The notes under the pieces were generated by a model. The model ran no database searches, was not told where the DNA came from, and worked only from the letters and a program-made list of their open reading frames with translations. 64,000 nt of DNA from Hetaerina americana. Lineage: Eukaryota; Arthropoda; Insecta; Odonata; Calopterygidae. Of this stretch, positions 1-13,769 are shown piece after piece (position 1 is the first letter of the stretch; every line of letters starts with the position of its first letter). A program made the translations under genes and the position numbers. The DNA lies in assembly GCA_022747635.1 (NCBI GenBank), contig JAKTNV010000009.1, positions 66,680,177-66,744,176 on the forward strand, in the 5' to 3' direction.

Positions 1-190
1 GGACAGAGATGGAGGAGGACGCCAGAGAGAGAGAGAGAGCAGATAGGAAGAGAAAGGGAGAAAATAGAGAAAAAAAGGACGAAGAAGATGAGTATAAAAG
101 AAACGGAGTCGATCCCGCAGAGCTCTCCAGCGACATGCAAGTGTGCTATTTTCGTGGGTGTAATGACACGAGAAGGGAGAGATATATAGT
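1..190. repeat. Purine-rich (GA)n-type low-complexity sequence
   Basis: The first 190 bases are mostly A and G, with a short GA run near position 30. The 61-codon open frame inside is a by-product of the purine bias (almost only E, R, K and D) and matches no family I know. No splice or promoter signal stands out. Confidence 0.6.
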
Positions 191-830
191 ATAGAACGGG
201 AGGGCGGCGCTCGCGCACACGCGGATAGGGGTCTCTTCGTGCTCCATTTCACTCGTCCCCCTACGACCCTTGGCTCCCTTTTTCTGGGCCAGACGGAGAG
301 AGAGAGAAGGGGAATCGGGGAGCAAGACGAAGGAAACGGGAGATAAGGGCGGACCACAGACATGTATAGCTTAGCTACGTGTCCTAGCTTGGCTCGCGCG
401 TGATGTCACGTGCCCCGCGCCCGGAAATCCACGCCGCGGGAAGCCCCAGACTACTCCGATCGCCTCGAGTGCAGGGTGCAACAGATGCCGGCCTCCCCCA
501 CCCTCCCCAACCGCGTATCCACGGGAGAGGGAGGAGGGAGAGGTGCTACGTAGGGGCGGATCCAAAGGTGCAACTTCATCTACGCGGAGAGGGGAGGACA
601 TAAGATTCCCGGCGATCCTGCGAGTCGGTTGACCCCAGCGGAGCAAGGAGGAACGGTTGGGAGGCTGGATCCTAAGGGGGTGTGGGAGCTTCTTGGCGAC
701 ACCTGTCGGTCGTTGCTCGCGACAAAATCCCTGCGGAGGGGGGCTATATGGGTTGTAGAGCGCGACGGATAGCACGTAACCAAGAAGCGATCCGCGGGCT
801 CAACGACCTCCCGGTAATTCACCCATGGTG
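191..830. promoter_or_regulatory. GC/CpG-rich island with E-box and CRE-like site
   Basis: A CpG-dense stretch contrasts with the AT-rich sequence that follows. Near 401-412 a CRE-like TGATGTCA overlaps an E-box CACGTG. Such islands often mark promoters in animals with little CpG depletion, but I see no TATA box, initiator or linked coding exon, so the regulatory role is inferred from composition and these two motifs only. Short open frames on both strands are compositional. Confidence 0.3.
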
Positions 831-1660
831 GTTCTTTTTCATTTACACGAATTCGAATACACAGCGTCCGATAGTGCTATTCAAAGTAAAATAAGACGCT
901 TGGAATGTACATCGACATGCACGGACACGAGGCGTGAGAGGAAGTCTCAGCGCGGCCAAAAATCTTGAATTATTCAACACAAAAATGAATCCTTCGAAGT
1001 TGGAGAGCGTTCAACATTTACTTTATAGTGCATTGAATATAGAATCACTTGTTTTTTCGAATATAAGTAACACGTAATATTTATGCCGGGTTTGAAAATT
1101 TTGTGAAAGGCGAGGATGAGTTTTTATCCTATCAATCAATTCATAGTTCATAAACCAATATTTTCATTACGCTTACGTGAACCCTTAAATTGTATGAAAA
1201 TATTAGGGGGAAAATGAAGAAAGTCACTTTAAAATGACTCCTCCAATAAATATAAATACAAATAATGGGAAAAGGCTATTCAAATATTAAAATGAAACGC
1301 ACGATGAGAAACTGAATACAACAAAATAAAACATTGGAACTTGGAATATATCATTCACCACGAACAACGAAACTATCCGAAAAAAACGACGTCCAATTAT
1401 ACAACTCAAAACAAACAAATGCACTCCATAACATCATGTTTTATAAACATTAGCGAACGATTCACATATATTTTATACATGAAAGGCAGCTTTCGCAAAA
1501 TTCACTCGCGGAGAAATACATTTGTCGTACGTAGCTTCCAAGGCGTCCCGCAGTTAAAAGTTCACAGGAATCCAAGACAACGGGAAAATTGACACTTCAC
1601 TCGGGCTACGTCATCGCTTACATAGAAACAAGAGACAAGCATTAATCAAGAATTATTAGT
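831..1660. other. AT-rich noncoding stretch
   Basis: AT-rich sequence with no recognisable coding exon, repeat family or structured RNA. The 83-codon open frame at 1341-1592 has no recognisable motif. Confidence 0.6.
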
Positions 1661-2110
1661 AAATTTAAGTGATCGGCAGGGGTTCATTTCTCTCCACGCA
1701 GGGGGAAATACGTGGCACGACGGTTGGAGGGGGAGAGGGACATGTCTGTCGTCGCGCGACTGCCTTCGGAGAGGCAGTCACTGGCACGCCGCGAGGAATT
1801 CGGAGATCGGAAAAATTCACCCAGGGGGGGCTGTTCCTCGTCACTTGCACGGCGGTGTTGAAAACCCTGTGGTGTGGCCCACCGGCGGACAGAGGAGGGT
1901 GCAGTGGCGGCCCAGGCAAGAGGGCCGCGAGGGGGTAGGCCGCGCCAGGGTCGACGGCGGCGCGACAAAACCGCCTGGCAGATAGATTCAAAGTAAAAGG
2001 AGCCGGCGCCTACTGTGCGGCCTCTGGCCACTTTACTTTCAACACTGACCATACCACCCGCAACAAGGAGCGGGAGGAATTTATATTGCACCCTGGATAA
2101 AGTAACGGGA
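1661..2110. promoter_or_regulatory. GC-rich island of unknown role
   Basis: A roughly 450-base GC- and CpG-rich block sits abruptly within AT-rich DNA. Overlapping open frames occur on both strands, including 160 codons on the minus strand, as expected from stop-codon-poor GC-rich DNA, and none resembles a known protein. It could be a promoter-like island or an unrecognised repeat. Confidence 0.25.
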
Positions 2111-2860
2111 GGCATGCCATTCAAATGGCAAAAGCCAATTCCCGGCGTTCGATGATGACTCTTCAAAAAATTTCACCAGCTGCCAGTATAATAATAACAT
2201 GCAAAAATAATGCAATTTGAGGGAGTCACCTCATTCTACGTAATGACGTATTTCTTCAAGACTTTTAGATAAGTGAAAAATCTGATTTCTCTGAAACACC
2301 TACAATAAAAAAAACAACGAATCGGAAAAATATGTGCTGCGGCTACTCATTGTCACAAATTTAATCATTTTCAGTCGACACTTTACAAAACTTGCAATTT
2401 GGTTTATCCCATTTTACGGCAACAAAGGTGGGTAAGAGTCAGTCCCACATCTCCAGACATGGGATGAAAGTCGGGGCATGTCTTAATAACCTGTCGTTTA
2501 CTATTAGAGGCCCTGAAAAACTGTTAACTATCTCACCCCTGGTGTAAAAGACCATTTCAACCCTTTAAACAGATAAGCTTAAGAATATGTAACATCCGGC
2601 CAAGAAAAAATAATTTTTACGAATCTATTAGCACCTCAAGCCGGGATATCACAACTATCTACATGGCAGTTTTTAATCCATATATCTGTGGAAATGTTAA
2701 AAAACTGCAGCCTTCCTCTTAGTCCTCCTTAACTATACTTAGGGTAAAATGATGCCAATCTAGGGAGACCCTAGAAAAGAATCGTCCTCCAGTAAAAATT
2801 ACTTTCACTTCGACTGTTGAAAATGAACGTCAAGAGACCTGAATGCCTCCCGATGGAGGA
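2111..2860. other. AT-rich noncoding stretch
   Basis: Nothing recognisable: no long open frame, terminal repeats or tRNA-like boxes were seen. Confidence 0.6.
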
Positions 2861-3120
2861 GAGAGAATGAAGTGCACGCTACCTTTAGAATAGTCTAGGG
2901 AGGTTGAGAGAGTTTGGGGATGGGGAGGGACGGGGAAGGGTGGGTTAAGGGACCGATAGCGAAAATGCCGAATCGCTCTGGAGGTGGGGAGGGGGGGGAG
3001 AAACAAGATGGCCACCGAGGGTGAGGGACCTCGGTGGTCTGTCTCCCTACTCTCACGCTCAAATGCAGCTATGATCAATCGAACGCGGGCTTTCCGCATC
3101 AGAGGGTGTCGTCGCCATGG
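2861..3120 (+). repeat. G-tract-rich stretch
   Basis: The plus strand carries several runs of three to eight G, densest at about 2985-3000. These could form G-quadruplexes. The minus-strand 97-codon open frame is proline/serine-rich because it reads the C-rich complement, and I do not regard it as a gene. Confidence 0.5.
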
Positions 3121-5210
3121 CAACCTAGCGAAACCTCAACGCGCTTAGAGTTTCGAAGCCAATGAAAGAATTAACGAGATTCACGAGAGGAAGCGAATAA
3201 AAATTTCGCAAAGGAACCGATACTATCTTATTGGCCTCTAATAAGAAATCACGAAATTCTCCATACACTTATATTCTGAGTGAAAGCAAATAAAAGAAAA
3301 TTGGAATCTGCGACAGGTTGATTAGGTCCTATTGCGAGGACTAGGTTTGAAATAAAAAACAAAACACCAGCCTTGATCAAAATCATTAAAATACCATTTC
3401 GCCATAAACCCAACAGTTAATATTTTCGGGCGAAATGTTTTCACGCACTCCTTTTGTTCTCGATATCAATTGTTTCCTAAATTTCGCCGTCTTAAACTTC
3501 GCGTGGTCCGGAAGTACGTGAGAGACTGTGGCGACCTGTGGGAAAACAAATGCCTGTTGATATACGCCACGTGCCACTACGGCAGAGGCTCCTTTTGGGA
3601 GAAATTAAGAAGGGAGTGCGACACGGAAAAATAAGGAAAACTATGCTTTTTAACGCTCAATTTTTATACGGGTTCACAAAGGTCGCAGAAAAATAATCCG
3701 AAATGAACTCCCTTGATCGATATAACGCCGCTCGCGACCACTCCGTCATCATGCCATATGCGAGCCATTTGATTCATCGACTTTACTGGATAAAGTCACG
3801 CCCCCAAATTGTTCATAACATCTCCACCGCAGTGATGCGTTGATACTTTAAAACAAAAGGACAAGTTGATTTCCAAGCAGACTGAAAAGACATCAGATGA
3901 AGCCACTAAATTGATGGCGTTCATTATGACGCGACAGCGCCCGTGTTACCCAATTACTCAGATTATTATAAAATATTTTTTTCCTAAAAACCCCTCCTCG
4001 ATCAGCTCGACGTCCCGATTCGACAGTTATACGGCATATGGCACAAGATTATTTATTATTCAATGAGCAGCGGAATTGAAATATTATTCCCCTTCCTAAG
4101 ATATTCATTAAAATCAGAGCATACACTTTTAAGGAAAAAAATAATAGTCCCGACCATTGGCCCAAACAGAATAAAATCCGAATGCTTGAAAAATACCGCA
4201 AGGAGGAATAAAAGTCAAGTCAAAACGATGGGCTACATTTCCACACAGATTTCAAAGACAGCAAATATATACATGACCGAACGCACGGGACTTCCTAAAA
4301 TAACACACGGAGATGGCTGACGAAAATATCCTGGCTAGATGCAGCCCAGCAATGACTGCGGCCAAGTGACTAACCCAAGTGCTTCGCGCTGGACGAGCTG
4401 CGGGTGCGGAGCAAATAAAGAACGCGTTGTACAGCTTCCTGGGGGCACGCAGCTCCGCCGGGGTGCCTGGAGAGGTGAACGAAGCGAAACTAATTGAAGC
4501 GACCGGGATATAAAGACGACTAAGAGTAATCCCTAATTAAAAACTCCGTCCGAAATGCAGCCCTCCATTAATACGGGCTTGGTTGTATGTAAGGCCCCTA
4601 AACGAAATCACCAATTGCAGATCATCAAGAGGAATTATTTTGACTATCAGTTTTTTTAATGGAGCCGAATTAAAATTTCAAACAAGGCACAGACAAAAGC
4701 CAAGAATATTTTCCACCAAAACGGCAATATGAACCTTAACAGATGGCTGTGCTATGCGCTACGTTGTTACACTCGAAAATGTACAAAATATTTGTAGCTT
4801 GCACAATTTTCATCCCAGTAATAAAAATGTGCGAATAACTTCAAATAAAATCCATCCTCACAGTGGATATTGCTCTTATCATATCACCAACTAATTCAAC
4901 AAAATATTTACAGAAGAAATGCATTAACTGCTCTCTTCGAATAATACGCAAAGAAGAGATGTTCGTGGTCGATTATAATGGGGTTAAACGCTGAGCTAAA
5001 AATAGTGATAATTCCTAAGCAACAGGGAGATGAATCACTATGCACAGAGAAGCATGGCACTCTCTGCGATCGCAATATCAATGAAAAGGCATCAAGTCGG
5101 GTAGGGTCGGAAAGGGAGAGTTTCAACACTTGAATGAACAGATATTCAATAGGGTTTCTCATTAGTTGAAGACGTTAGTCATGCTCTCTACATGATGGGT
5201 TATCAGATTA
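3121..5210. other. AT-rich noncoding stretch
   Basis: No recognisable gene or repeat. A more GC-rich patch at about 4330-4510 has no coding or tRNA-like signature. Open frames of 63-85 codons have no recognisable motif. Confidence 0.55.
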
Positions 5211-6100
5211 ACACCTGTTCAAGTCGAAATGCAGTCGGCGGGTCACTACGCAACCGCAAACCGTAACAAAGTCAAGTTACACTCACGCGCACACTCAGAC
5301 ACACAAGAGAAAAGACCTCGGCGACAGAGGTTAGCAGCGGAAAACGAACCAGGGAAACGGAAAGCAGCACACACAACGAGGTGACAATGCAGTTTCCCCC
5401 CTCCCGTGGAATGGGGGAGGGGGGAAAATGCAAATTTAATTTCCCAACGACCCCTCTTGCCAGCTCTAGCTCTCGAAGAAAGCAAAACTAAAAGGCCAAA
5501 GAGAGAAAGAGAGACAGAGCAACGCCCGACGCTCTTTCGTTTCTTCACCGAGCACAGAAATAGAGACAAAAAGCGTCATCTGTGACTGGCAGAGCGCCCC
5601 TCACAGCTCCCATGAAATAGGTACGACTCATTTAGGATTTCTTCCATTTGACCAACATTGGAGCCGGATGACCCTTCACAAAGACGGCAGGCCAATGAAA
5701 GTTGGAATTCTGGATATCCAGGATATCACGAATAAAAGTTTCATCGAATGTAGTGGGATGGGAAAATAACTAGGAGATGGAAAATCGCGCATCTCCCTGC
5801 AACGCGAGGTTCAATCACTACCCTCCAGTGAGTAATAAGAGAATGAACGAATGATTTAGAGGGAAACATCAAATTAAATTTAGAGGCAACATCAAATCCT
5901 CCCCCCCCCTTCCCCACCCTCATGCAAGAACAAAACATATGACAGACGAATTATAATTCGGAAGTATCGTGATAGTCATGAACGAGAATTTTTTCCCTCT
6001 TTAATATTGCAATTTGATAAGGGGGGGAGGGGTAGAACAACCATCCCTCATTTCTACGGAACACATTTCCCGACGTTACATTATAAAAAATTAGTATATA
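5211..6100. other. Mixed noncoding stretch with short purine and C runs
   Basis: Contains purine-rich pieces at about 5280-5570, a C run near 5902-5909 and a G run near 6021. No coding exon is recognised; the 107-codon minus-strand frame at 5246-5569 looks compositional. Confidence 0.5.
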
Positions 6101-7140
6101 CATGGAGATCCACGAGGAAACATGTGAGTACAGGGTATCCGTCCGGGATGAGCACGTGCCATCCTCCTCGGTGGGTAGAACGGGCCCAAACCTCTCCAAT
6201 CCCACAACTCCAGCAGGCAAGCCGCCCGCCGGGGACTCATCGCCTCAGTGCGGCGAGATTAAGTGCGACTTCCTTCCTCGGACGCTCCCTCACAGGTGGG
6301 GAGGCGAATAGGAAATGCTTCCGCCTCTCGGAATCCTCCGGAACAACCACAACACGCCCGAGGAGACGGCCTTCGAACAGTCTCGAGAAACACATCGACT
6401 TCTTCTTTTCGAATGGCAAATATTTCTTCCGAGGACGAGATAAGAGACTGGTCCAACACCACGTCATCCCCAGTGGGACGACCGGGCGCGATTACATTCG
6501 CGAGGGAGATAAATCAAACCGGGGAAGCGAACGCGCTCTTTTTAAAATGGCGGCCTTTCACCCCCCGGCTCCTTTTCCCGGCCGTACCTCCCTCCCTCGC
6601 CGGGAACGTCCACCTTTCCCTGGCACTGCGCGTTTTTGCGTGCAACCCCGAAGGAAGTCCATGTTTCTGCACTCTGGGGATTGTCGGCCGGAGAGCTTGA
6701 GTGGGGGGAGGGGGGCTCGAAGACACCGGGAATCTCCTTTTCCGCCCCGGGTGAAGAGACACCAGCGGCGGCGGGGACTGGACTGGTGTCCCCCCGCGAT
6801 CGCCCGACCCGGATGGCGCCCGGGGAGACTTGAAGCGAACGAGTGGCCGGGCCACGGCAAACTAAGCCGCTGACTGACGAAGGGCAGGCGGGTGGGTAGG
6901 GAGGGGGGAGGCGGCGGCAGACACGGCACCAGTGCCACCCGGTGGGTGCTCGACGAAGCAGGGCCCGGGATGCCGGGAGGGGGGATTGAAGGGGGGAGGA
7001 GGGGGAAAGGTCGGGAGTGGAAGGATTGCGAGACGAGGAGGTGGGGTGTGCGTGGGGTGTGACCGGGAAGGTGACTGGGAGGAGGCCGGGGGATGGGAGA
7101 GCCGGTATTTGGGAAGTGGGGAGGAGGATGCGACGGTGAG
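6101..7140 (+). promoter_or_regulatory. Large GC-rich island grading into a G-tract array
   Basis: About 1 kb of GC-rich sequence. The first half is CpG-dense with mixed composition; from about 6695 the plus strand becomes dominated by G runs through 7140. It holds the longest non-transposon open frame (288 codons, 6007-6873), but overlapping frames of 76-225 codons are open in other frames and on the other strand, the hallmark of low stop density, and none has a recognisable domain. A CpG-island promoter is plausible; no splice donor or coding start could be tied to it. Confidence 0.3.
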
Positions 7141-8060
7141 CTAATTGAGATGATAAGGGATGGGAAAGACTGGATCTCTTCCTCCGATACCGCGCGACAA
7201 ATCAATGTCCACACGACCACGACTTTCACCCACAATTTAGGAACAGCCCAAGGAAAACGCTAAAGCCATGTCGACTTGGGAATGAACTCAATATTTCGTC
7301 CTTGCCATAAGTCCACTTAAAAACGTCATGTTGCATGAGGAGGTCATCGTGGGTCCCCAAGTCGGAATTAAAGCGAAATTGACGTTGAGAAATTTTTTGT
7401 GGTGATTTAATTCACCCATCGAAAGATTTCATATTTAATAAGACTTAACGGTAAGGATAATTGGCTAATTTTTCACACAGACGAGTGAATATCAAAAGCT
7501 CTCAACTCAAAAGTCGCGCGTATTTCTTCCTCCATGCATAATTGATTATCTACATGTCTTGCAGAACTTCAGAAAGTATTTATTTAGAATTTCTTGAAGC
7601 AACGTTGAAATCAGACGAACATAGTAAATATATGATACCCTATCCACCCCATAAAACAAGGAATGGCGTTGCCAAGATATGAGCAAAATTACTATCGCGA
7701 CATAGGCGCTTAAATGGCAAGCGGGATGGCACTAAAAGAATATTAGCTAATTAATTGGCTCCCGCACTCAACATTCACAACAAAATCTATAGAATCCGTA
7801 TTCCCATATTAGATTAGAGGCCCTACAAATTTCAACATCCCTTGCTGGGCCAATTACCAGGTTTTGGAATTGGTATACGCTCCCAGCTTTCAACTTTCTT
7901 TGCTCTTCAGCTGGTCCTAATACTAACGATGGTCGAAAATCCCATGTTTCTGACTTTTCTTTGGCCTAGGACGTCAGAAAAATATACAGAGGGTAGATCT
8001 ATTTTGCACACTGCGAATTCCTGGGACAACTTGATTCCAGTTCCTGAGCCACGTCGGAGC
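7141..8060. other. AT-rich noncoding stretch
   Basis: No recognisable feature. The 74-codon plus-strand frame at 7842-8066 is not repetitive in composition but matches nothing I can name and lacks convincing splice boundaries. Confidence 0.5.
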
Positions 8061-8400
8061 AATTAGCCATGGGCTACCACATCACTTGGCCCCGCGGGTC
8101 ACGGTGACTGCGTGCCGTGCGACCCGTTGCGGGAGGACGACCTCGAGGGACCGGCCGGCTGGTTTCCGGGGCCCGCGGAGGGGTCACATTGAACGGAATC
8201 AGGGGAGTGGGCGGGGGTTGGGATTGTTTCGGCACCGCATTGCTCCGAGAGGGGTGCCAACGGGGAGATGAGCCAATGAGAGCGGGGGAGGGAAACCGGG
8301 CGCCCTTAGAAGTCGGCACGTGTGAGGATGGGCGCAGGTGGAGAGCCGGAGTGGTAGAAGCTTCGAATCCTTGGTTCGCAAACTGAATTCGCAGGTGCGA
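8061..8400. promoter_or_regulatory. CpG-rich island
   Basis: A short CpG-dense block (about 8080-8350) with open frames on both strands and no recognisable protein. It is a candidate regulatory island by composition only. Confidence 0.25.
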
Positions 8401-9520
8401 AAGACAGACCTGCGATCTGGCGATTATATTATTAGTGGATGACGGCGATTGGCTGGCTTAATGCAGCGGAGGGGATGGCGAAACACGCGTGCTGACGGGA
8501 GTCGCCGATTCTGCCACACGGGGCGGCAATGTATTTCAAATTCGCCGCCTTTAATTTAAATGGCTCGAAGAGACGAAGCAAATGAAGCAAAACATAAACA
8601 ATTGGCAAGCTATGAACTAATATGCTAGCAAGACAGAGTAATTAGATTTACGATGATGAGCAATCAGGATAATTGCTGTACGTGACCTGAGCCTGTCTAA
8701 TTTGAAACATTCTTACGTCTCTACATGGGCATGGCTCCTACTGATCAAAATGTGGCGGTAAACCCAAGAAAGATATGCATCACTTTAAACTTAATCTATA
8801 AATATTTGCAATAAAAATGTTTTCATCAGCATGTTGGATTAGGACGGCACATTTGTCAAAGACAAATGATGCTATGGTTTAGAAAAACACCTAAAACTTG
8901 GTATCCGAAAATATTTAAAAGGTAAAAACGCACGAATATGCAGGGCATAAACTTCACGACTCATAGATTAGCGTGAAGCAATTGCTTTACTAAATGAGCT
9001 CAATAAAGATGAAGTTAAGGTTATCACGCTACAAGTATCATAAGAATAGTTAAGAGAAGAATGCTTGGACTTCCAATGACCTTAAGAACTTGAGGTCATT
9101 CTCGACGAAGGTGGTGAGGCCAGAGGGCAAGACTTCGGCTCTCTCCACTTAAGAATGCAGCTTTTAATTCCAGCTCAGTCAGCGATTATGAAGGTCTAAG
9201 CATCGGCATCTGGATGCGAAGATCATACATTTAGAAAGGAAGAACTACTCATCATTCATTCTCATTCAGTGTGTTTTCCTGCTGCGTAAAGAAAAATGAG
9301 AGGATATAGTATTTACCACGGGACTGCCTCAAGAGTTCAAGACGGAAAATAATCCCGAGTGAGCAGAGCATAGTTATTTAAGAGGCAGATATTTGTACGC
9401 AAGCACTCTAGTGAATCCGTAGAAAAAATAATTTCGATCCCGACAGTATATCAAGCGGGCGATTTCTTACGGAAAAACCCTCCTCTTGATGAAGTAAACG
9501 GTTTAAACTACGGAGACAGC
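8401..9520. other. AT-rich noncoding stretch
   Basis: Nothing recognisable apart from a small inverted repeat around 9077-9101, in which AATGACCT pairs with AGGTCATT. Confidence 0.55.
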
Positions 9521-9940
9521 GTGGTAACGATGGATGAGGTGAGAAAAGAATGGATATGGGAAGGAGATAGAGGCTCTGTGGAACGGGTGGGTGGACGGAG
9601 CTTGAGAGAGTTCCTAGGAACTGGGGCGCGAAGGGGGTTGCGTGTTGGCAGAGGGGGGGGGCTAAGGGGGAGGGGTGTTCGTTTGGAAGGACTTTGGGGT
9701 GGGGGAAGAGCAATCCTCATCCGCACCGATTTAGAACGGGAGTGGGATGGAGCAGGCGGGGGCGGGTGGGGATGGAGGGGGAGAGGCTGGATGAAACGAC
9801 GGGGGATGGGGGGCTCGTGAGACGCCTCGTGTGCGTTATGCAACCACAGGGGGAGGGCACGAATAGGGTTTCGATGCGAGGAGGAGAGCGGGGGAATTCA
9901 AAGGCGGGGGGGGGCGTGCGCGCTCGCTTGTTACAGTAAA
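9521..9940 (+). repeat. G-tract array (about 400 bases)
   Basis: The plus strand is a long G-rich, C-poor stretch with many runs of three to nine G (for example 9651-9660). Quadruplex formation is likely from the pattern. The glycine/arginine-rich plus-strand frames and proline/serine-rich minus-strand frames of up to 111 codons simply read the low-complexity sequence. Confidence 0.6.
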
Positions 9941-12900
9941 GAAGCGACAAGAGGGCATCCGGAACAATTAACTACCTCGTCTTAACTCGGGGGCGGAGTG
10001 AATGAGGCGAGTCAGCGAAGACCGGGGACGAAAGAGGGCCTCCCCCGCCTTGGTCCAACACGGTACTCAACACACAGCTTTCATCCCTGATTTGCAGCAA
10101 AGAGATCGCTTTTTGGTTCTTCTCTTCCATTCCAAAACGGCCCGGGTAAATAGAAAAACACCTCGAAAGTTATCGTAAGTGATGTCAATGGAGAAAGCGT
10201 ATCAATGACGCTGCGTAAAGTTAAAAGTTTGAGGTAGCTTCCACAAATATTAACGGTCTCTTAAGACATCGACTGCTCCGTAGAAGCTTTGAATATTCAC
10301 GTTTCTTATAATTTGTTCTATTAAAACTGCTTAACAAATGAAATTCCACCCCCCCCCCCCGCCACACGCCCTCGTGGCGCTTTGCAGGACATCACGTAGA
10401 TGTCAATGCAAAATACAACGCGTTCCGCTGAATGTCGCGGTTAATACCCCAACCAAGCTCTTCTGCATAAACCTGGATATATATAAAAAAGGTTTAAATT
10501 GCTGCGAGTCCTGTTGCATGCATATTAATTTACAACTGTAGGATGTAAAGTAAAAATTATAATAAAAATGATAATGATCTTAAAAACTATTTGTATGCAG
10601 ACGTCCGTGTGATTGATAAGTTCAGTGTTAGAAATAGTGGTCGATAGAGGTCAAAAATAGTTGAACTAGATATGTTTCGCAACTACATAAGCTACATGAT
10701 AATCGAGCGTCGTAGATGTCGGTCCAATAAGGTACACACAAACATACACGTACCATTGACTTATAAGAAAATTACGTCGCAATCATTTTGATCTTAGGGT
10801 TTCACATCCATACGTTGATGCACCGGTGGATATCAAAGTTTGCGGGGTTTTGCGCACGTTACTTCCGTGTTGTGAGTATTTTCAGGAACCATGTGAAGAT
10901 GTTGAAAAAGCCAGGAGATCGCTACTACGAGAGATATGAAAGGAGCCACAAAACGCTGCGTACGAAAATGACCCACAAATTTCTATTTTCATGACTTAGA
11001 TTCAGAGGTAAGGACACTCCTGCTGGTCGAGGGGATGACTCGGGAATATCGAAAGTACAAATACATTTATCGGCCGGTGTGGTGAAATTTCCGTTTGCAG
11101 GACCCTTCAAAATGAAAAAACCCAAATTACACCTGGCCCGGCTACATACACGTCGCCATTCTGCTTTTACAGGAGGAAGCATATCCACATCAACGATAAA
11201 AAACGTAAACTTCGGGTTGGATGAGAGGCGAACAAATCGTCACTCTAAGATCCGCATCAGTTCCAATCCTCGTTGCGATCAAAAACAGTCGGTTAACAGC
11301 CCCAGGAATATCGTACCAATGGATACTGCTTTAGTATTCCTGGATTCTTGCAGTCCGAAAGAATAAAAATTAAAACATTGCTGAAATCTCTTCTCTTGCT
11401 GACAATTCCGAATGACATGACGTGGCTACATCGTGACGGAACTTTCACACGTCAATAAGCAGCGAGTGCATCCAGCCCATGGATATCAGGTCAAGTTGAA
11501 CTCTAGGAAACAGAAATACCACATAACGACAGCTTCTGTAATTACCGGCAGCGGAAATAGACTCATTTGCGAGGCTCTTAGTACTTCATACAACAGTTTC
11601 ATCCCTCCTCCCGGCTGAGAAACGGTCGGTCACGTGGCGCCCGTCGTGTTGAATGAGAGCGTGTGCCCATTGGGCCTGGCATGACTTAGCGCAACGGATA
11701 CACTCAAATGAATTGCGACCCTAATGCATAGCATAACACGCCAAATGAAGGGATGGTAAAACACAAATGGAAAACTGGTAAAAATAACAAGTTGGACACC
11801 ATAAAAGCAAACGAGCTACCCAGTTGACAGCCCTGAGGTGCGAGAGTGTTTTAACGAGCATAATGAACGGGACAGCTGCCACCTAAATTTCGCTTGAGTT
11901 ATCGAGGAATCGCAGAGAATGCAGCGCTTTAAACCTGCGCTTCTTTCAAACCTGACGCCACGAAACAATAAAACCATTCACCGACTAAAATGAAATATAT
12001 AAAATTCAATGCCAAGGGCATGGCAAAGGTATTAGTGTCCACGAGAATTCACTCCTGGACCAACACCACGGGAGCCTGCTGTCCTTTAAGCAGTGCCAAC
12101 GAGGTTAAAATTGAGCAACCCCACCGATCTGCCAATTATAAGCATTTTTTTCCTGCAATGCATATTGCCAGTTTCTCTCTTCTCAGTTCGCCGCGAAAAG
12201 TGCCCTCTTCAAAGCAAAGAACTCGTTTCTCACTTTTCAAATTTGCAAGAAATATTTCAGGATACTAGGCCATAAAATAAATAAAATTAAAACGCATGTG
12301 CATGACATTAAAATACACCACTTTTTGACACTTGACTTTCACGAGGAATCTTAAACATCTCTACAGCGAATTACTCGTATATTTAACCCAAAACAGATGC
12401 CACCTTTAACCACAATTACCAAAAGAAGGCTACTCTATCAAAACCATGCTCAATAAGTGTTCCAATTATATGGAAATATATAATGGGGCTCTATGAGACG
12501 TCATACGGAAGTATGCCATGCATAGCATTTCTCCTTACCTCTTAGGAATCACTGATAATTAATCATAACAAAGCTTATAAACATCAATTATGGTGTCATA
12601 TGCATTTCTGTTGGGATATATTTATTTTCTCAGTCAACATTTATTATTATTATTGCCAATTTCTCTATTATAAGCATAAACATTAAGGTTCACAAAATGT
12701 AAGCAATGGGTAAAACAACATTCTTATTTATCTAATGCTTACAAAGAGATATGTCATCTTGACGTTTCGTGGTGGCACGGAAAAGTTAATTCTACACCTC
12801 AAAAACACCCCACAAAAAATAATTTTCTTGAATTCGTAGGCCAGCAAAATATCGTGACGACGGAAACTGCAAGGGTAGAATCAGAGAAAAATGTGTCCCA

Positions 12901-13740
12901 AAAATCAGTTGGTAAACTTCCATTTGGACCAACCCCCTGCGGAGTTGCCTTGTTGCCTCCTCATGCTAATAGGGGTGTGGTCGATTCGGAGGAAGGTACG
13001 GCAAAGGATTTACCGCGGCCATTATCCGCCAAAGCCCCCCGACGACAGGGCGTGGAATCGTCGGAGACAACACGTATAATTCTCGCCACAAACTTAAAAG
13101 AGGTGACATCTATCACTCGAGATTCCAGTTATGCGGCTTGAGAGAAAATCCTAAAAAAGTGGCAGATAAATCCATCCATTGTCAGAGGATGAGCAAATTG
13201 ATACAAAAAAGACGTTGGTCCCACAAGTACAGTATTTCTCAAATTACTCCCGAGACTACTGCACGACATAAAGGAATTAAGGATCACCAAAAATCCCGTC
13301 TAAATACACCCTATTAATATTGAAAGTGATTGGCGATGTAAACTGGGTTACATCACATAATGAATTTTTAATATATTAAATGACTTCAGAGGTCTAATTG
13401 AAATCGAAATTTAAACATTGTGGGTTTATATTTTCCCATCTTCTTTCAGAAAAATCTCCTTAATAAACCAAGCGTCGTTTTTTGGGCTGATCGAACTTCC
13501 GACTGAAAGGGAAGAACCATTGAAACAATAGCTCTCGACTAGACAGATCTTATCAGGGAAACTTTTGAGATAGGTTTGGTTTCAGTATTAGAGCAAAAGC
13601 AGCAAAAAGATCTAACCATGGAAACAGTAATCATTAACTTAGTATAATACTATTGGAATATGGATGAAAATTACAAACCGAAGATACAAAATAACAGTCA
13701 GACTCTAACGTGAACTTAGATAGGTTTCTTTCTTGAGGAT
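9941..13740. other. Long noncoding stretch
   Basis: About 3.8 kb without a recognisable exon. It includes a run of ten C near 10347-10360. Open frames of 60-95 codons are scattered on both strands without family resemblance. It may be intergenic or intronic. Confidence 0.55.
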
Positions 13741-13769
13741 ATTTATTCTGCGTGCGTGAATTTGAAGGT

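Noticed and set aside
6007..6873. Plus-strand open frame of 288 codons, the longest outside the LINE
   Set aside because: It lies in GC-rich DNA where several other frames on both strands are also open over the same bases. The peptide has no recognisable domain and runs from AT-rich to GC-rich composition without a break in frame bias.
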